A stretch of DNA of 64,000 nt from Brevibacterium atlanticum. GTDB lineage: Bacteria > Actinomycetota > Actinomycetes > Actinomycetales > Brevibacteriaceae. The first letter of the stretch is position 1; the number at the start of each line of letters is the position of its first letter. Location: NCBI RefSeq assembly GCF_011617245.1, contig NZ_CP050152.1, positions 2,408,503 to 2,472,502 on the forward strand. The letters run 5' to 3'. The position numbers and the translations under genes were made by a program. The notes below the pieces were generated by a model. That model was not told the origin of the DNA. It ran no database searches and was given only the letters and a program-made list of their open reading frames with translations. Below, in pieces: positions 36,682 through 47,641 of the stretch.

Positions 36682-37251
36682 GACTGAGCAGTCCAAGCAC
36701 ATCGTCGACGACCGCCACCCTGTGCGAGAGAACGACACCGCACCAAGGCCCATCGGCCCCGGCTTCCCCAGTTTCGAGTGTGCCATTTCGCAGTTCGAGC
36801 CAGCGTTTCGAGTAGCAGCTCAAAGCTCGGTTTCTGACGCCTCTTCCGCGATGTGCCTGTCCTTTGAGGGCGGTGTCTCGATTCGTGTCGATGTAGCTGA
36901 TCATTGGACGATGCCCACACCGTAGGGCAAGTTCGACAATCATTCGTCGACTCCATCGTCGAGTTCCCGGACCATGGCCCACACCATGACCGCCGGTGCG
37001 GTTGAGAATCCGGGAGAACTCCCAAAGATGACTGATTGCGTGGACGATTGGTCTACCATACGCGTAGGGCAATCACGGCACCAGGCGACGCAAGCGGCAC
37101 TGAGGCTACTTCAGATAACGAGCCAGCTATATCCGCAGACAGGACTCTCGCTCCGTACACCCGTGTCGACGTTGATGTGGGCAAACGCGGTCGTGTCTAC
37201 CACATGCTCCCTGTCCCGGAGGCATTGAACACGCACCCCTGGCGCTACCTG
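36682..37251. other. Degenerate stretch without a recognisable gene
   Basis: Several medium frames overlap on both strands but none shows a family motif, convincing start or codon bias. It leads into decayed defence genes and may be the remains of another gene. Confidence 0.35.
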
Positions 37252-37635
37252 ATGAGCGACACCGCTGACGATCGGATCGAGTTGCCGGAGGAGATCTACG
37301 AGGTCCTGCTGAACGTCGTAGACGCGATGCTCCGGGGACCGGCCGTCACGGTGTCGCCGACCTCACAGACGCTGACCACACAGCGGGCCACTGATCTACT
37401 GGGGATAAGCCGACCCACGCTCATCAAGGCTCCCGAACAGTGACAACTGCCCTACACCCGCCCTGGCGCGCAACGCCGGATCGCTTTGACCGACGTGCTC
37501 GACTATCGCGAGCGGCGGTGGCATCCCCAGTACACGGCCATCGATGCGCTCTCCGTCGACGTCGGCGAGACCAGCGACATCGACGAGACCCTGGCCGATC
37601 TGCGCCGCGCCCACAATACGGTGGCGTGTAGCGCC
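37252..37635 (+). pseudogene. Frameshifted HTH antitoxin gene (PIN-toxin-associated type)
   Basis: From ATG 37252 the frame reads IELPEEIYEVLLNVVDAMLR, then LTTQRATDLLGISRPTLIK, an excisionase-like HTH, and stops at 37441. The rest continues in another frame: QLPYTRPGAQRRIALTDVL, then DYRERRWHPQYTAIDALSVD, ending LADLRRAHNTVA. The two halves join to the single HTH antitoxin that usually precedes a PIN-domain toxin. An indel near 37430 splits it. No PIN toxin remnant follows. Confidence 0.65.
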
Positions 37636-37680
37636 GGGCGTCGTCGTCCTGCTGAATGTGCTAGTTTGAAGCCACCACAT

Positions 37681-37720
37681 CCCCCCACGCCTCTCCACGA
37701 TGCGCACTTGGGGGATTTTC
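37681..37720 (+). ncRNA. Candidate structured RNA upstream of an Abi-type gene
   Basis: CCCCCA (37682-37687) pairs with TGGGGG (37709-37714) around a 21-nt loop, followed by ATTTTC. Conserved RNAs (abiF motif) are described upstream of Abi_2-domain genes, and an Abi_2 remnant starts about 75 nt downstream. This is inference from position and shape only; it could be a simple terminator. Confidence 0.35.
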
Positions 37721-37794
37721 ATTGCTTAGGTCCAAGAGGAGCGCGGAAGTCGCAGCAGAGCTGTGCTCCCCGCCCAGCTCGTCCCCGCGGAACT

Positions 37795-38119
37795 CTGCAC
37801 TACGACAAGCCAGCCCTGGAGTTGAATGAGCTCGTCAATCGCCTCGTCGACCGAGGGCTGATCGTACTCAATCGTAAACGCGCGCTACGGTACCTGCGCC
37901 ACATCACAGCTACTACCTCCTGCCGCTGTACATCATCTCCTTCCAGCAAGGCAGCACGGATCAACTCCAGTAGGAGAACACGTCCTTCCACGATCTGCCC
38001 GGCCAATACGTCTTCGACGGCCCTTTCGCCCGCTGGTCATGGAGGCCCTCGAGCGCGCCGAAGTCTCTGCTCGCCCAGCACTGCCGGATCACATGTCGAC
38101 GACCTACGACGCCCCGTAA
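37795..38119 (+). pseudogene. Decayed Abi-family (Abi_2/AbiF-like) abortive-infection gene
   Basis: Pieces of an Abi_2 domain protein can be read across frames. One is LELNELVNRLVDRGLIVLNR followed by KRALRYLRHI. The next, after a frame change, is YYLLPLYIISFQQGSTD, then FHDLPGQYVFDGPF. The last, after another change, is RPLRPLVMEALERAEVSAR and DHMSTTYDAP. The order and spacing fit the family consensus (YLRHISYYR, YxFDRxLRxLVMDAIERIEV, DHM). At least two frameshifts and a truncated C-terminus make it inactive. Confidence 0.65.
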
Positions 38120-38204
38120 AGGTGCATGGATGCCTCGCGGTTCCGCGATCGCAAATAGGGCGTGTCTCCCAATGTCGTGCCGCGGTTTAGGGGATGCTGG
38201 TTCA

Positions 38205-38723
38205 ATGAACGGATCGCACAACGAGGACGGGGCCACTCCGTTCACAGAATGGCCTATTCGGGATGCCGAGGCTGCGGATGTAATGCCGATCTGTGAGTTC
38301 GGAGAAGCTCACATCCGACCGCATTACACACCCTTGATTGGCGGCCGGGCGGCGGAGCTGCAGGTTTCCAGCTGGTGGAGTGAGTCACATATTCAATCCG
38401 CCGTCTTCAGCGGGCTGATCGTCATCGCAGAGGCAGAAGGCAGGATCATTGGCGTTGCCCAACGCGGGCGCAACGGATCTGACCACGTCCTCTACAAGCT
38501 CTATCTCGATCCCGACTATCGCGGTCGTGGCCTCGGGCCCGCCTTGATCGAGAGCATCCTTCAAAACCTGCCGTCCAACGCGCCTCGGCTGTGCGTCGAG
38601 CACTTCGCAGGCAATGAGCGTGCCGGAGCATTCTATGAGCGCGAAGGCTTTATCGTCGAGCGTATCGAACGAAGTGATGTGAACTCGGCACTCGACGTCG
38701 TATGGCGTGCAAGGGACCTCTGA
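38205..38723 (+). CDS. GNAT-family N-acetyltransferase
   Basis: ATG 38205 gives 172 residues. The GNAT fold shows WPIRDAEAADVMPICEFGEA, IVIAEAEGRIIGVAQRG, then LYKLYLDPDYRGRGLGPALI, the acetyl-CoA pyrophosphate loop (RGRGLG). LCVEHFAGNERAGAFYEREG completes motif B. It looks intact, unlike the genes to its left. Substrate unknown; such genes are frequent in accessory islands. Confidence 0.85.
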   Translation: MNGSHNEDGATPFTEWPIRDAEAADVMPICEFGEAHIRPHYTPLIGGRAAELQVSSWWSESHIQSAVFSGLIVIAEAEGRIIGVAQRGRNGSDHVLYKLYLDPDYRGRGLGPALIESILQNLPSNAPRLCVEHFAGNERAGAFYEREGFIVERIERSDVNSALDVVWRARDL

Positions 38724-38773
38724 TCGCGAGCTCACGTAAAGGAGACATTCCCTAGCACGCCGGGCTGCTGAGG

Positions 38774-38896
38774 ATGGTGAGAGTCAACTGCGACAACGGC
38801 CTCCGCGGGACACCCGACGCTAGGGAGGACTCCCTGGTTCACCGTGCGGCGCTTGAGCGCTACCTCACCACCTACGGCTCCCCCGTTACCTTTTAA
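38774..38896 (+). CDS. Very short ORF abutting the right-end repeat
   Basis: A 40-residue frame (ends REDSLVHRAALERYLTTYGS then PVTF) finishes exactly where the right-end repeat begins. It may be a truncated gene end or chance. No family recognised. Confidence 0.25.
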   Translation: MVRVNCDNGLRGTPDAREDSLVHRAALERYLTTYGSPVTF

Positions 38897-39442
38897 GTAG
38901 CCCATCATCCGTCAGGATGAAAAGGGGTCGCTGGCCTGACCAATGGTGGGGCTACTTAGAAGGTTACGGGCAACCGGTCTCATCGGCTGTAGACCTCTCG
39001 ACGATGCCGGACCGCCGCCACGACGTCGAGCAGCCTATAGTCCTGGACACCCCCGAAAAAGACTGTTACCCCGGGAGTCCGAGCCTTGAAGTTCGAATAG
39101 TCACCGGGGCATTACATGATCCAGGCTAGGCGATTCAGACATCGGCTTCAATCGCAGGGCCACACCGTGGACCTTATTTGCCGCGCATAATTGCGAAAGT
39201 GCAGATCGTCGGCTGCTCAACCAGGGCCGGCAACGCTTCGGCTTAAGCGACGGAAGAAATCGTCCGTGCCTCGATCTGCAGGGCATTCTCGCCGAAAGCG
39301 CGTTTCAATGGATCGTTCGGTCAGCTCGCTTGACTCCCGAGTTGACTGTGTGCACTCTAGTCGTCCCGCAACAGCATCTCAGACCGGCTGACTTAGTGGA
39401 ACTGGTTCGCGCCACGGGAGCTAAGGCCTCGTGCGGCATGGG

Positions 39443-39488
39443 CATACATGCGCCCCGTCAGGCAGAAGCCTGACGGGGCGCATGTATG
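39443..39488. terminator. Element-borne terminator, copy 1
   Basis: A perfect 21-bp inverted repeat with loop AGAA; the arms begin CATACATGCGCCCCGTCAGG. In copy 2 the same hairpin lies about 70 nt past the working acnA stop, so it serves as the replacement acnA terminator. Confidence 0.75.
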
Positions 39489-39554
39489 AGATGCTGAACC
39501 AAGACACGTCGGGCGTGTCAGGTGCTAGATCGCCTCGTATCCGAGCCGATCAGA

Positions 39555-39587
39555 TCAACTATCGGCAAGTTGGCGAAGCACGTACTG
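39555..39587 (-). other. Middle attachment site: acnA 3' end duplicate
   Basis: On the minus strand it encodes [10 protein letters not shown] and stop, identical to the present acnA end, but the upstream codons are element sequence (CGAAGCATGTCT) instead of aconitase. The core is flanked by an inverted repeat CGAAGCA / TGCTTCG (39574-39599), inside a wider imperfect one (CGGCAAGTTGG / CCAAGCTTGCCG). Confidence 0.85.
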
Positions 39588-40038
39588 AGACATGCTTCGC
39601 TGACCAAGCTTGCCGAAATTGGAATGCCCACTATACAAAAAGCCAGGTCAGGGGCGTATCACTTTTCCAAGTATCGCTTCCGCTCAGTTAGTGAAGCACC
39701 AACGTCGACGTCCTACGTTAGCGACAATTGCGCTCGCGCCGGCAGCCAACTCTCGTTCACCAACAGGAATCGCAACACGAAAATCTTTCGTGACCGATGC
39801 GGGCATCAAGCCAATCCAGCTGATATTTTCTGCAGCCCTCCCACCTACGTGCGTTTCACCTGACGAACACCTAAGACAAACAGGTTCTCCTTCGACCTCA
39901 GCTACCCCAACCAGACCGCTCAGTCGGACCGTCAAAATGGTGCTCCGGCCGTACGAGCATCGCCCGGAGGACACAAATCAACAAGGTCTGCAATGTGCCC
40001 CTGCTAGCCGGGGCGAACGATTGATTGGGAATGTGCAA
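39588..40038. repeat. Left-end repeat of element B (non-coding)
   Basis: The diverged homologue of 26225-26667. Conserved blocks are strongest in the first 150 bp next to the attachment site. No credible gene is seen. Confidence 0.75.
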
Positions 40039-40323
40039 ATTTGAGCAATACATTCCAAACCCGTTAGATTCGCAGTAGAGCAGTAACCGGGCTACCAATC
40101 TCACCGTTTCAGACAAGCCAGCCAGGTCGAGACACCTGTCAGTTCGGCTACATTTGCACCGTCGCGGGCCCACCTTCAGCGCCATAGTACGACTCCCCCG
40201 CGCCGAGGTCCCGGAGTGTTCACTGGCAACATTTACCCTTCCGAATAGGACGGACGTCGCCTTCTGGGGAACTCGGCGAAATCGCGCGTTCCACCGAGAG
40301 CGTCGATACAGACGGGCCCCCTG
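40039..40323. other. Non-coding stretch in element B
   Basis: I see no gene, repeat or regulatory motif that can be supported in this stretch. Confidence 0.3.
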
Positions 40324-40509
40324 TCATTGATGTTCCGGGCCCCCTCGCAGAGGGCCCCGACCTTGACGATCGCGAAAAGCACTGTGAGCCAGACACATCA
40401 CCGCAGCATCATGCCCCTTCCCATTAGCCCTCTTCCGGCAGTAATGCTCCCTTGACAACGGGCCATGACACGACGTACCCCAGGCCGAGTTGAACAACGC
40501 ATTCTTCAA
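40324..40509 (-). pseudogene. C-terminal remnant of an IS110-family transposase
   Basis: The minus-strand frame begins KNALFNSAWGTSCHGPLSRE, then HYCRKRANGKGHDAAVMCLA. That matches the end of IS110/IS116/IS902 transposases (KNALFxxA, SRxYYxRKRxEGKxHxxAxxCLA). The rest of the gene is absent. It marks an older insertion in element B. Confidence 0.65.
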
Positions 40510-40666
40510 CAGTCAGTTCCTCACCCGCCATGGAAGCTCATCCCGAAACAGTGTCCCCGATCGCCGCGTCGCTCAGGCGTAAGAACGGATCCGATTTGGA
40601 CTTGCACCGCACATTAGTATGTAAGGTACAGCCAGAAGTCAATCTGAAATACAGTCAATGCAACTC

Positions 40667-40709
40667 CCCTTGTGGTATAGTCGCCATTGCCTGTACCGAA
40701 AGGTGAGAA
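40667..40709 (+). promoter_or_regulatory. Promoter and RBS candidate for the secreted protein
   Basis: GTATAGT (about 40675) is a good -10 box with a TG extension 5' of it, and AAGGTGAG precedes the ATG at 40710 by 5 nt. Confidence 0.45.
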
Positions 40710-41291
40710 ATGAAAAAGACTCTGGCTCTGACAGCCACCATAGTCGCGCTGACATTTACCGCACCCACCGTCGTTGCCGCCAACGAAGCAGGCGATTCAG
40801 ACACGACCGTATATACAGTCAGGGACGACTCTCGACCCGTTGTAGACGGTAAAGTTGTCCCCCACTTAAATCCCGTCGTAATAGCCGAGTGCAACCTGGG
40901 AGTTGAAGATACTAAAATCGGAAGCGTCGAAACAAAGAAGGACGGAAAGCGTACATTAAAATGCGGGAATAAAGGATGGGGGTATATTCATATACGCACC
41001 AGACACGAGAAAGATTGGAAAACAGTCAACAAAGACACTATTATGAATTGGCCCTTTTGGGACGATCTGATGTGGGATGCAACTCAAGAGGTTCTCGAAG
41101 ATCCTGATTTCCATCTGGAGAAAAAGAACAATAAACGGTGCTACACCAAGAAGTTCAAAATCCTATACACCGGCAAAGAAGAGGGCGACGATGCGTACGA
41201 GGTAGAATTCTATCCATCGGTAATCGTGGCTACGGATAGTGATAGAATCATCACATCAATCCCCACGAAAGAGCACTTGTGCCAACCATGA
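40710..41291 (+). CDS. Secreted small protein, possible BECR-fold RNase toxin
   Basis: A 193-residue product with a Sec signal peptide (KKTLALTATIVALTFTAP, cleavage near VVAANEA). The mature part contains KCGNKGWGYIHIRTRHEKDW, a His-containing helix pattern, then WDATQEVLEDPDFHL, CYTKKFKILYTGK and a final strand RIITSIPT. The order (H-x-x-R-H helix, I/A-x-x-x-L-x-x-P, repeated strands, late T/S) resembles BECR-type (barnase/EndoU/colicin E5/RelE) toxin domains, but no catalytic set is proven. Codons are A/T-rich, unlike the host. Its stop overlaps the next start (ATGA), suggesting a toxin-immunity pair. Confidence 0.6.
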   Translation: MKKTLALTATIVALTFTAPTVVAANEAGDSDTTVYTVRDDSRPVVDGKVVPHLNPVVIAECNLGVEDTKIGSVETKKDGKRTLKCGNKGWGYIHIRTRHEKDWKTVNKDTIMNWPFWDDLMWDATQEVLEDPDFHLEKKNNKRCYTKKFKILYTGKEEGDDAYEVEFYPSVIVATDSDRIITSIPTKEHLCQP

Positions 41292-41596
41292 TAAATATCC
41301 GTTTTTTCCCTGACTGGGGACGTAAAGAACCGCTCTGGAGCCACGACACAGAAGACGTGACTGTGCGAACGGAAGATTTAGATATCACCGCTGAACTCGC
41401 ACACAGCCTCCGAGGTTATATGGATTTCTGGGAGAATCATTTCAACCCAGTTTCTGCTCCTCCAGGTTCCGGTTGGGACTCAGAAGAGAATCAACGTTGG
41501 TTCGAGCTCGAAGGCGACCGAATCATCAACGAGCTATCGAGCCAGCTCAGTGGAACAGCCATTATCTCAGACGAGCGATTTCCCGACGGGAGCTAG
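41288..41596 (+). CDS. Small acidic protein, possible immunity partner
   Basis: ATG 41288 overlaps the upstream stop by 4 nt and gives 102 residues. It starts INIRFFPDWGRKEPLWSHDT and continues AELAHSLRGYMDFWENHFNP, then GWDSEENQRWFELEGDRIIN. It has no signal peptide and is acidic and Trp-rich. Similar small proteins (FLADWG/FFPDWG start, DxWExxF helix) recur in actinobacteria as uncharacterised proteins. Cytoplasmic location and coupling to a secreted partner fit an immunity protein, but this is inference. Confidence 0.6.
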   Translation: MINIRFFPDWGRKEPLWSHDTEDVTVRTEDLDITAELAHSLRGYMDFWENHFNPVSAPPGSGWDSEENQRWFELEGDRIINELSSQLSGTAIISDERFPDGS

Positions 41597-41653
41597 GCCC
41601 GATTTGGCCAGCGGCCCCTACCATAATCCACCAGGGGCCGCACTCCCTTTGGA

Positions 41654-41893
41654 GCAGCGGCGACATCGCGATATTGAGATTGCCGAAGAACGACTCCGAG
41701 CATAGATCCTCCGATGGCGTGCCGAACGGTACAGCTCGTAGCTCGAGGCGCTCGAACCGCTAAGATCCGATGCCGCCGGGCAACGCGAGCTTACGTACAC
41801 AGCGGCCAAATTGCGACAGGCTGTGGAACTCAGGAAACCTCACAACGAGATCGTCGATGCTATCGGCGAGTACTTGGTGGCTGCATTGGTCTC
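41654..41893 (+). pseudogene. Truncated relative of the 408-residue gene
   Basis: Nucleotides match the coiled-coil region of the gene at 27317 (28190-28420). Shared blocks include GGCGACA-CGCGA, GAGAT-GCCGAAGAACGAC, CGAACGGTACAGCTCGT, AGATCCGA and GACAGGCTGT. TAG/TAA codons interrupt the frame and the 3' end is cut by the IS3-family element at 41894. The 5' two-thirds of the gene is missing. Confidence 0.75.
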
Positions 41894-41927
41894 ACGGGAC
41901 TGCTGAAGGTTGAGTTGACTCCGGGGT

Positions 41928-42812
41928 TTATGCCGCCAGGGCGACGGCCTTGTGGTGAATAAGCTCGTATTCAACCGGGGACGGTTTACCCAAGTGTCGT
42001 TGTCGACGCTTGCGGTGGTAGGTCCGATCGACCCAGTGGATGATCGCTGTGCGCAACCTCGTTCTCGTGTCCCAACGGCCCCTGTCGAGGACGTTCTTCT
42101 GCAGCATGACGAAGAACGATTCCATCGCAGCGTCATCGCCAGCAGCACCGACCCTACCCATTGACCCCACGAGTCCGTAATGTCCTAGAACCTGCTGGAA
42201 CTTCCGGGAACGAAACTGCGAACCGCGATCCGAGTGAACGACACACCCGGCCACGGCTCGCTGTCCGCCACGACGAGCCACAGCGTCATCAATCGCTACT
42301 ACAGCCAGGCGAGATTTCATCCTCGAATCGATGGCATAGCCAACGACTCTGTTGCTGAACACATCCTTGACCGCGCACATGTACAGCTTGCCTTCACTGG
42401 TGTAATGCTCGGTCATGTCGGTCAGCCACAACTCGTTGATTACCGTGGCTGTGAAGTCGCGTTCGACGAGGTCATCACACACTGGCGGGCCGGGCTTTTT
42501 ACCATGCTTCCGCGCTCGTTTGATCGTGAGGGAGGACAGCTGCTGCTGGGAGCACAATCGCCACACACGACGCTCTGACGCCTCGTGCCCAGACGCCTGG
42601 AGTTCATCTGCGATGAACCGGTGCCCGAATTCAGGATCGTCCATGTGCACGTCGTAGGCGGCATTGATCACGTGCGCCTCGTCCCAATCCCGAGCCGAGA
42701 CCGGATGCGCGCACCACTTGTAGAATTCCTGCTTGGTAAAGCCGAGCACCCGACAAGTCACTGCCACCGGCACCCCGGCGGCAGCAAGGTCACGGACCAG
42801 CGGGTACATCAT
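41928..42812 (-). CDS. IS3-family transposase, OrfB (DDE integrase core)
   Basis: The 294-residue catalytic part has an HTH_21 segment (HRFIADELQASGHEASERRV) and the rve integrase core. The DDE residues lie in ELWLTDMTEHYTS, VVHSDRGSQFRS and AAMESFFVMLQK, and the end is RRQRHLGKPSPVEYEL. It appears intact. Its ATG overlaps the orfA stop (ATGATG after CCCAAAA), so it may be made by reinitiation or by -1 slippage at the A run. Confidence 0.92.
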   Translation of the reverse strand: MMYPLVRDLAAAGVPVAVTCRVLGFTKQEFYKWCAHPVSARDWDEAHVINAAYDVHMDDPEFGHRFIADELQASGHEASERRVWRLCSQQQLSSLTIKRARKHGKKPGPPVCDDLVERDFTATVINELWLTDMTEHYTSEGKLYMCAVKDVFSNRVVGYAIDSRMKSRLAVVAIDDAVARRGGQRAVAGCVVHSDRGSQFRSRKFQQVLGHYGLVGSMGRVGAAGDDAAMESFFVMLQKNVLDRGRWDTRTRLRTAIIHWVDRTYHRKRRQRHLGKPSPVEYELIHHKAVALAA

Positions 42813-43111
42813 TTTGGGTGATTGCCACCAAGTTTCAGATTCGCTTGCGAGAGATACGCTGCGGCCTCGCGGAGAATCTTGTTCTCTCGTTCAAGCTCCC
42901 TGATCCGCTTCAGCGCTGCTGCTTGAGCGCGTGACTCGTCGGGATCGGTCGCGGGCTCGAGGCCGTGGTCGCATAGTCGCGAGTCACGTACCCAGGCTTG
43001 CAGGGCTGATTTCGAGATGCCGAGGTCGGCGCAGACCTGCTTCTGGGTCATTCCCTCGTTGATGAGATCGAGCGCTGACTGCTTGAACTCATCGGTGTAG
43101 ATCTTTGGCAT
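42809..43111 (-). CDS. IS3-family transposase, OrfA (HTH)
   Basis: A 100-residue DNA-binding subunit: MPKIYTDEFKQSALDLINEG, QKQVCADLGISKSALQAWVR, then a leucine-zipper-like helix IRELERENKILREAAAYLSQ. ATG 43111 is preferred over 43120 because GGAAG sits at better spacing. Confidence 0.9.
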   Translation of the reverse strand: MPKIYTDEFKQSALDLINEGMTQKQVCADLGISKSALQAWVRDSRLCDHGLEPATDPDESRAQAAALKRIRELERENKILREAAAYLSQANLKLGGNHPK

Positions 43112-43173
43112 GACTTCCATCCTTCCTGGAATTTAACCAGTCGTGAAGTCAACCAAACGTTCAGCAGTCCCGT

Positions 43174-43970
43174 TGGAGAAGTTCCTGGAGTCGACCGGTA
43201 TCAAGCTTTCAGCATCTGTTTCGGATCTTATGGGGGTTTCCTCACTGGCTATGCTCGATGCACTCATCACCGGAGAGCGTGACCCAGACCGCCTGGCCGA
43301 ACTGGCCAAGGGTGCCATGCGCAATCGTATTCCCGAACTCGTCGAGGCGCTGACCGGCCGATTCACCGAACATCACGCGTTCATCTGCCGGATGCATCTG
43401 GACCGGATTGACTCGATCACCGAGTGGGTCGAGCAACTCACCAACCGAATCGAGGGGGCGATGGAACCGTTTCGTGTTGTCCGAGACCACTTGATCACGA
43501 TTCCCGGGGTGTCGGTGAAGGTCGCCGATGTGATCGTGGCCGAAACCAGGGCGGATATGTCGCGGTTTGAGTCACCAGGTCGATTGGCATCATGGGCTGG
43601 GGTGTGTCCGGGTTCGAATGAGTCGGCTGGTCGAGTGAAGTCCACCCGAACGAGACCGGGAACCCGGTACCTCAAGGGAGCGCTCGGTGTCGCGGCGCTT
43701 TCGATCGCCCGTCACCCGTCGGGCACGTATTTGGGCGTCCGCCACAAGCGGATCATTGCGCGTCGGGGAAAATTGAAGGCTGTGGTTGCTACTGAGCATT
43801 CGATACTGACCGCGGTGTGGCACATGCTCGCAAACGGAGTCATCTATGACGATCCCGGGGCCGACTTCTTTGCTGCCCGCAGGAATCCTGACCGTGAAAA
43901 GACCAATGCGCTTAATCGTTTGCGTTCGTTGGGCTACGACGTGACGTTGACTCCGGTGGAGGCTGCCTGA
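43174..43970 (+). pseudogene. 5'-truncated IS110-family transposase
   Basis: The C-terminal two-thirds of an IS110-type recombinase. LEKFLESTGIKLSASVSDLM and MLDALITGERDPDRLAELAK mark the linker; the Transposase_20 (Tnp) domain has LITIPGVSVKVADVIVAETR, FESPGRLASWAGVCPGSNES and a serine-bearing GALGVAALSIARHPSG. The N-terminal RuvC-like DEDD domain is gone; the frame now starts inside the IS3-family terminal repeat (43143), so any product is a chimera. Confidence 0.8.
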
Positions 43971-44537
43971 CCAATTCTACTTTCGTACTAGTAGCCCCAT
44001 CATCCGTCAGGATGGAAAGGGGTCGCTGGCCTGACCAATGGTGGGGCTACTTAGAAGGTTACGGGCAACCGGTCTCATCGGCTGTAGACCTCTCGACGAT
44101 GCCGGACCGCCGCCACGACGTCGAGCAGCCTATAGTCCTGGACACCCCCGAAAAAGACTGTTACCCCGGGAGTCCGAGCCTTGAAGTTCGAATAGTCACC
44201 GGGGCATTACATGATCCAGGCTAGGCGATTCAGACATCGGCTTCAATCGCAGGGCCACACCGTGGACCTTATTTGCCGCGCATAATTGCGAAAGTGCAGA
44301 TCGTCGGCTGCTCAACCAGGGCCGGCAACGCTTCGGCTTAAGCGACGGAAGAAATCGTCCGTGCCTCGATCTGCAGGGCATTCTCGCCGAAAGCGCGTTT
44401 CAATGGATCGTTCGGTCAGCTCGCTTGACTCCCGAGTTGACTGTGTGCACTCTAGTCGTCCCGCAACAGCATCTCAGACCGGCTGACTTAGTGGAACTGG
44501 TTCGCGCCACGGGAGCTAAGGCCTCGTGCGGCATGGG

Positions 44538-44583
44538 CATACATGCGCCCCGTCAGGCAGAAGCCTGACGGGGCGCATGTATG
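44538..44583 (-). terminator. Element-borne terminator now serving acnA
   Basis: A perfect 21-bp stem with loop AGAA, 67 nt past the acnA stop codon on the minus strand. Same as 39443-39488. Confidence 0.78.
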
Positions 44584-44649
44584 AGATGCTGAACCAAGAC
44601 ACGTCGGGCGTGTCAGGTGCTAGATCGCCTCGTATCCGAGCCGATCAGA

Positions 44650-47334
<2,685 letters not shown>

Positions 47335-47412
47335 CGTGATTCTCCTGTTTCATCCGATACTCATCCGGGAAACCGGGGCATGCCCTTGCGCCGCGCACCG
47401 ATTTACGCGACA

Positions 47413-47446
47413 CATATGTTTCCAAAAGTATCTTGACGTCAAGATA
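47413..47446 (-). promoter_or_regulatory. acnA promoter with overlapping palindromic operator
   Basis: TATCTTGACGTCAAGATA (47429-47446) is a perfect 18-bp palindrome. On the minus strand its TTGACG (47442-47437) can act as -35 box, with CATATG/ACATAT (about 47418-47413) as -10 at 18-nt spacing. A regulator bound here would block the polymerase. Similar operators before aconitase genes in streptomycetes are bound by the MarR protein TamR, from memory. Confidence 0.6.
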
Positions 47447-47641
47447 AATTCTATCGCATCCGCAGTGCTTTGACCACCGGGCGACACGGTGGGTCGAAAG
47501 CACCGGAGGGGGTTTTCCTCCGCCGTGAATCCGGCGATCACCAGGGACTGGGGTACCCGCCGGTTCCTAGTCTGGAATCAGTATCGACAGCACCGCCGAA
47601 CGCGGCGGTCATCACCGGGAAATCATCACCGAGGAGACCTC

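Larger units (their letters stand above)
38897..39587. repeat. Right-end repeat, copy 1 (end of element A)
   Basis: About 691 bp repeated at 43991-44682 (offset 5,095). I found only one indel (GTAGCCC versus GTAGCCCC) and one substitution (ATGAAAAGG versus ATGGAAAGG) between copies. It begins with a long hairpin (AGTAGCCC(C)A / TGGGGCTACT) and ends with the last ten acnA codons, reading from the minus strand. Its short frames have no family features; an 85-codon frame ending at 39475 lacks a start. Confidence 0.9.
41894..43173 (-). mobile_element. IS3-family insertion sequence
   Basis: About 1.28 kb with two overlapping transposase frames on the minus strand. Terminal inverted repeats are visible: ACGGGACTGCTGAAGGTTGA (41894) against ACGGGACTGCTGAACGTTTG (complement of 43154-43173), continuing GTTGACT inside. 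The left flank is the 408-residue gene remnant and the right flank an IS110-family transposase gene. No target-site duplication is seen, so a deletion or recombination occurred next to the IS. Confidence 0.85.

Noticed and set aside
43971..44060. Hairpin after the IS110-family gene as a bridge-RNA region
   Set aside because: The same sequence begins the right-end repeat at 38897, where no IS110 gene precedes it, so it belongs to the element end.
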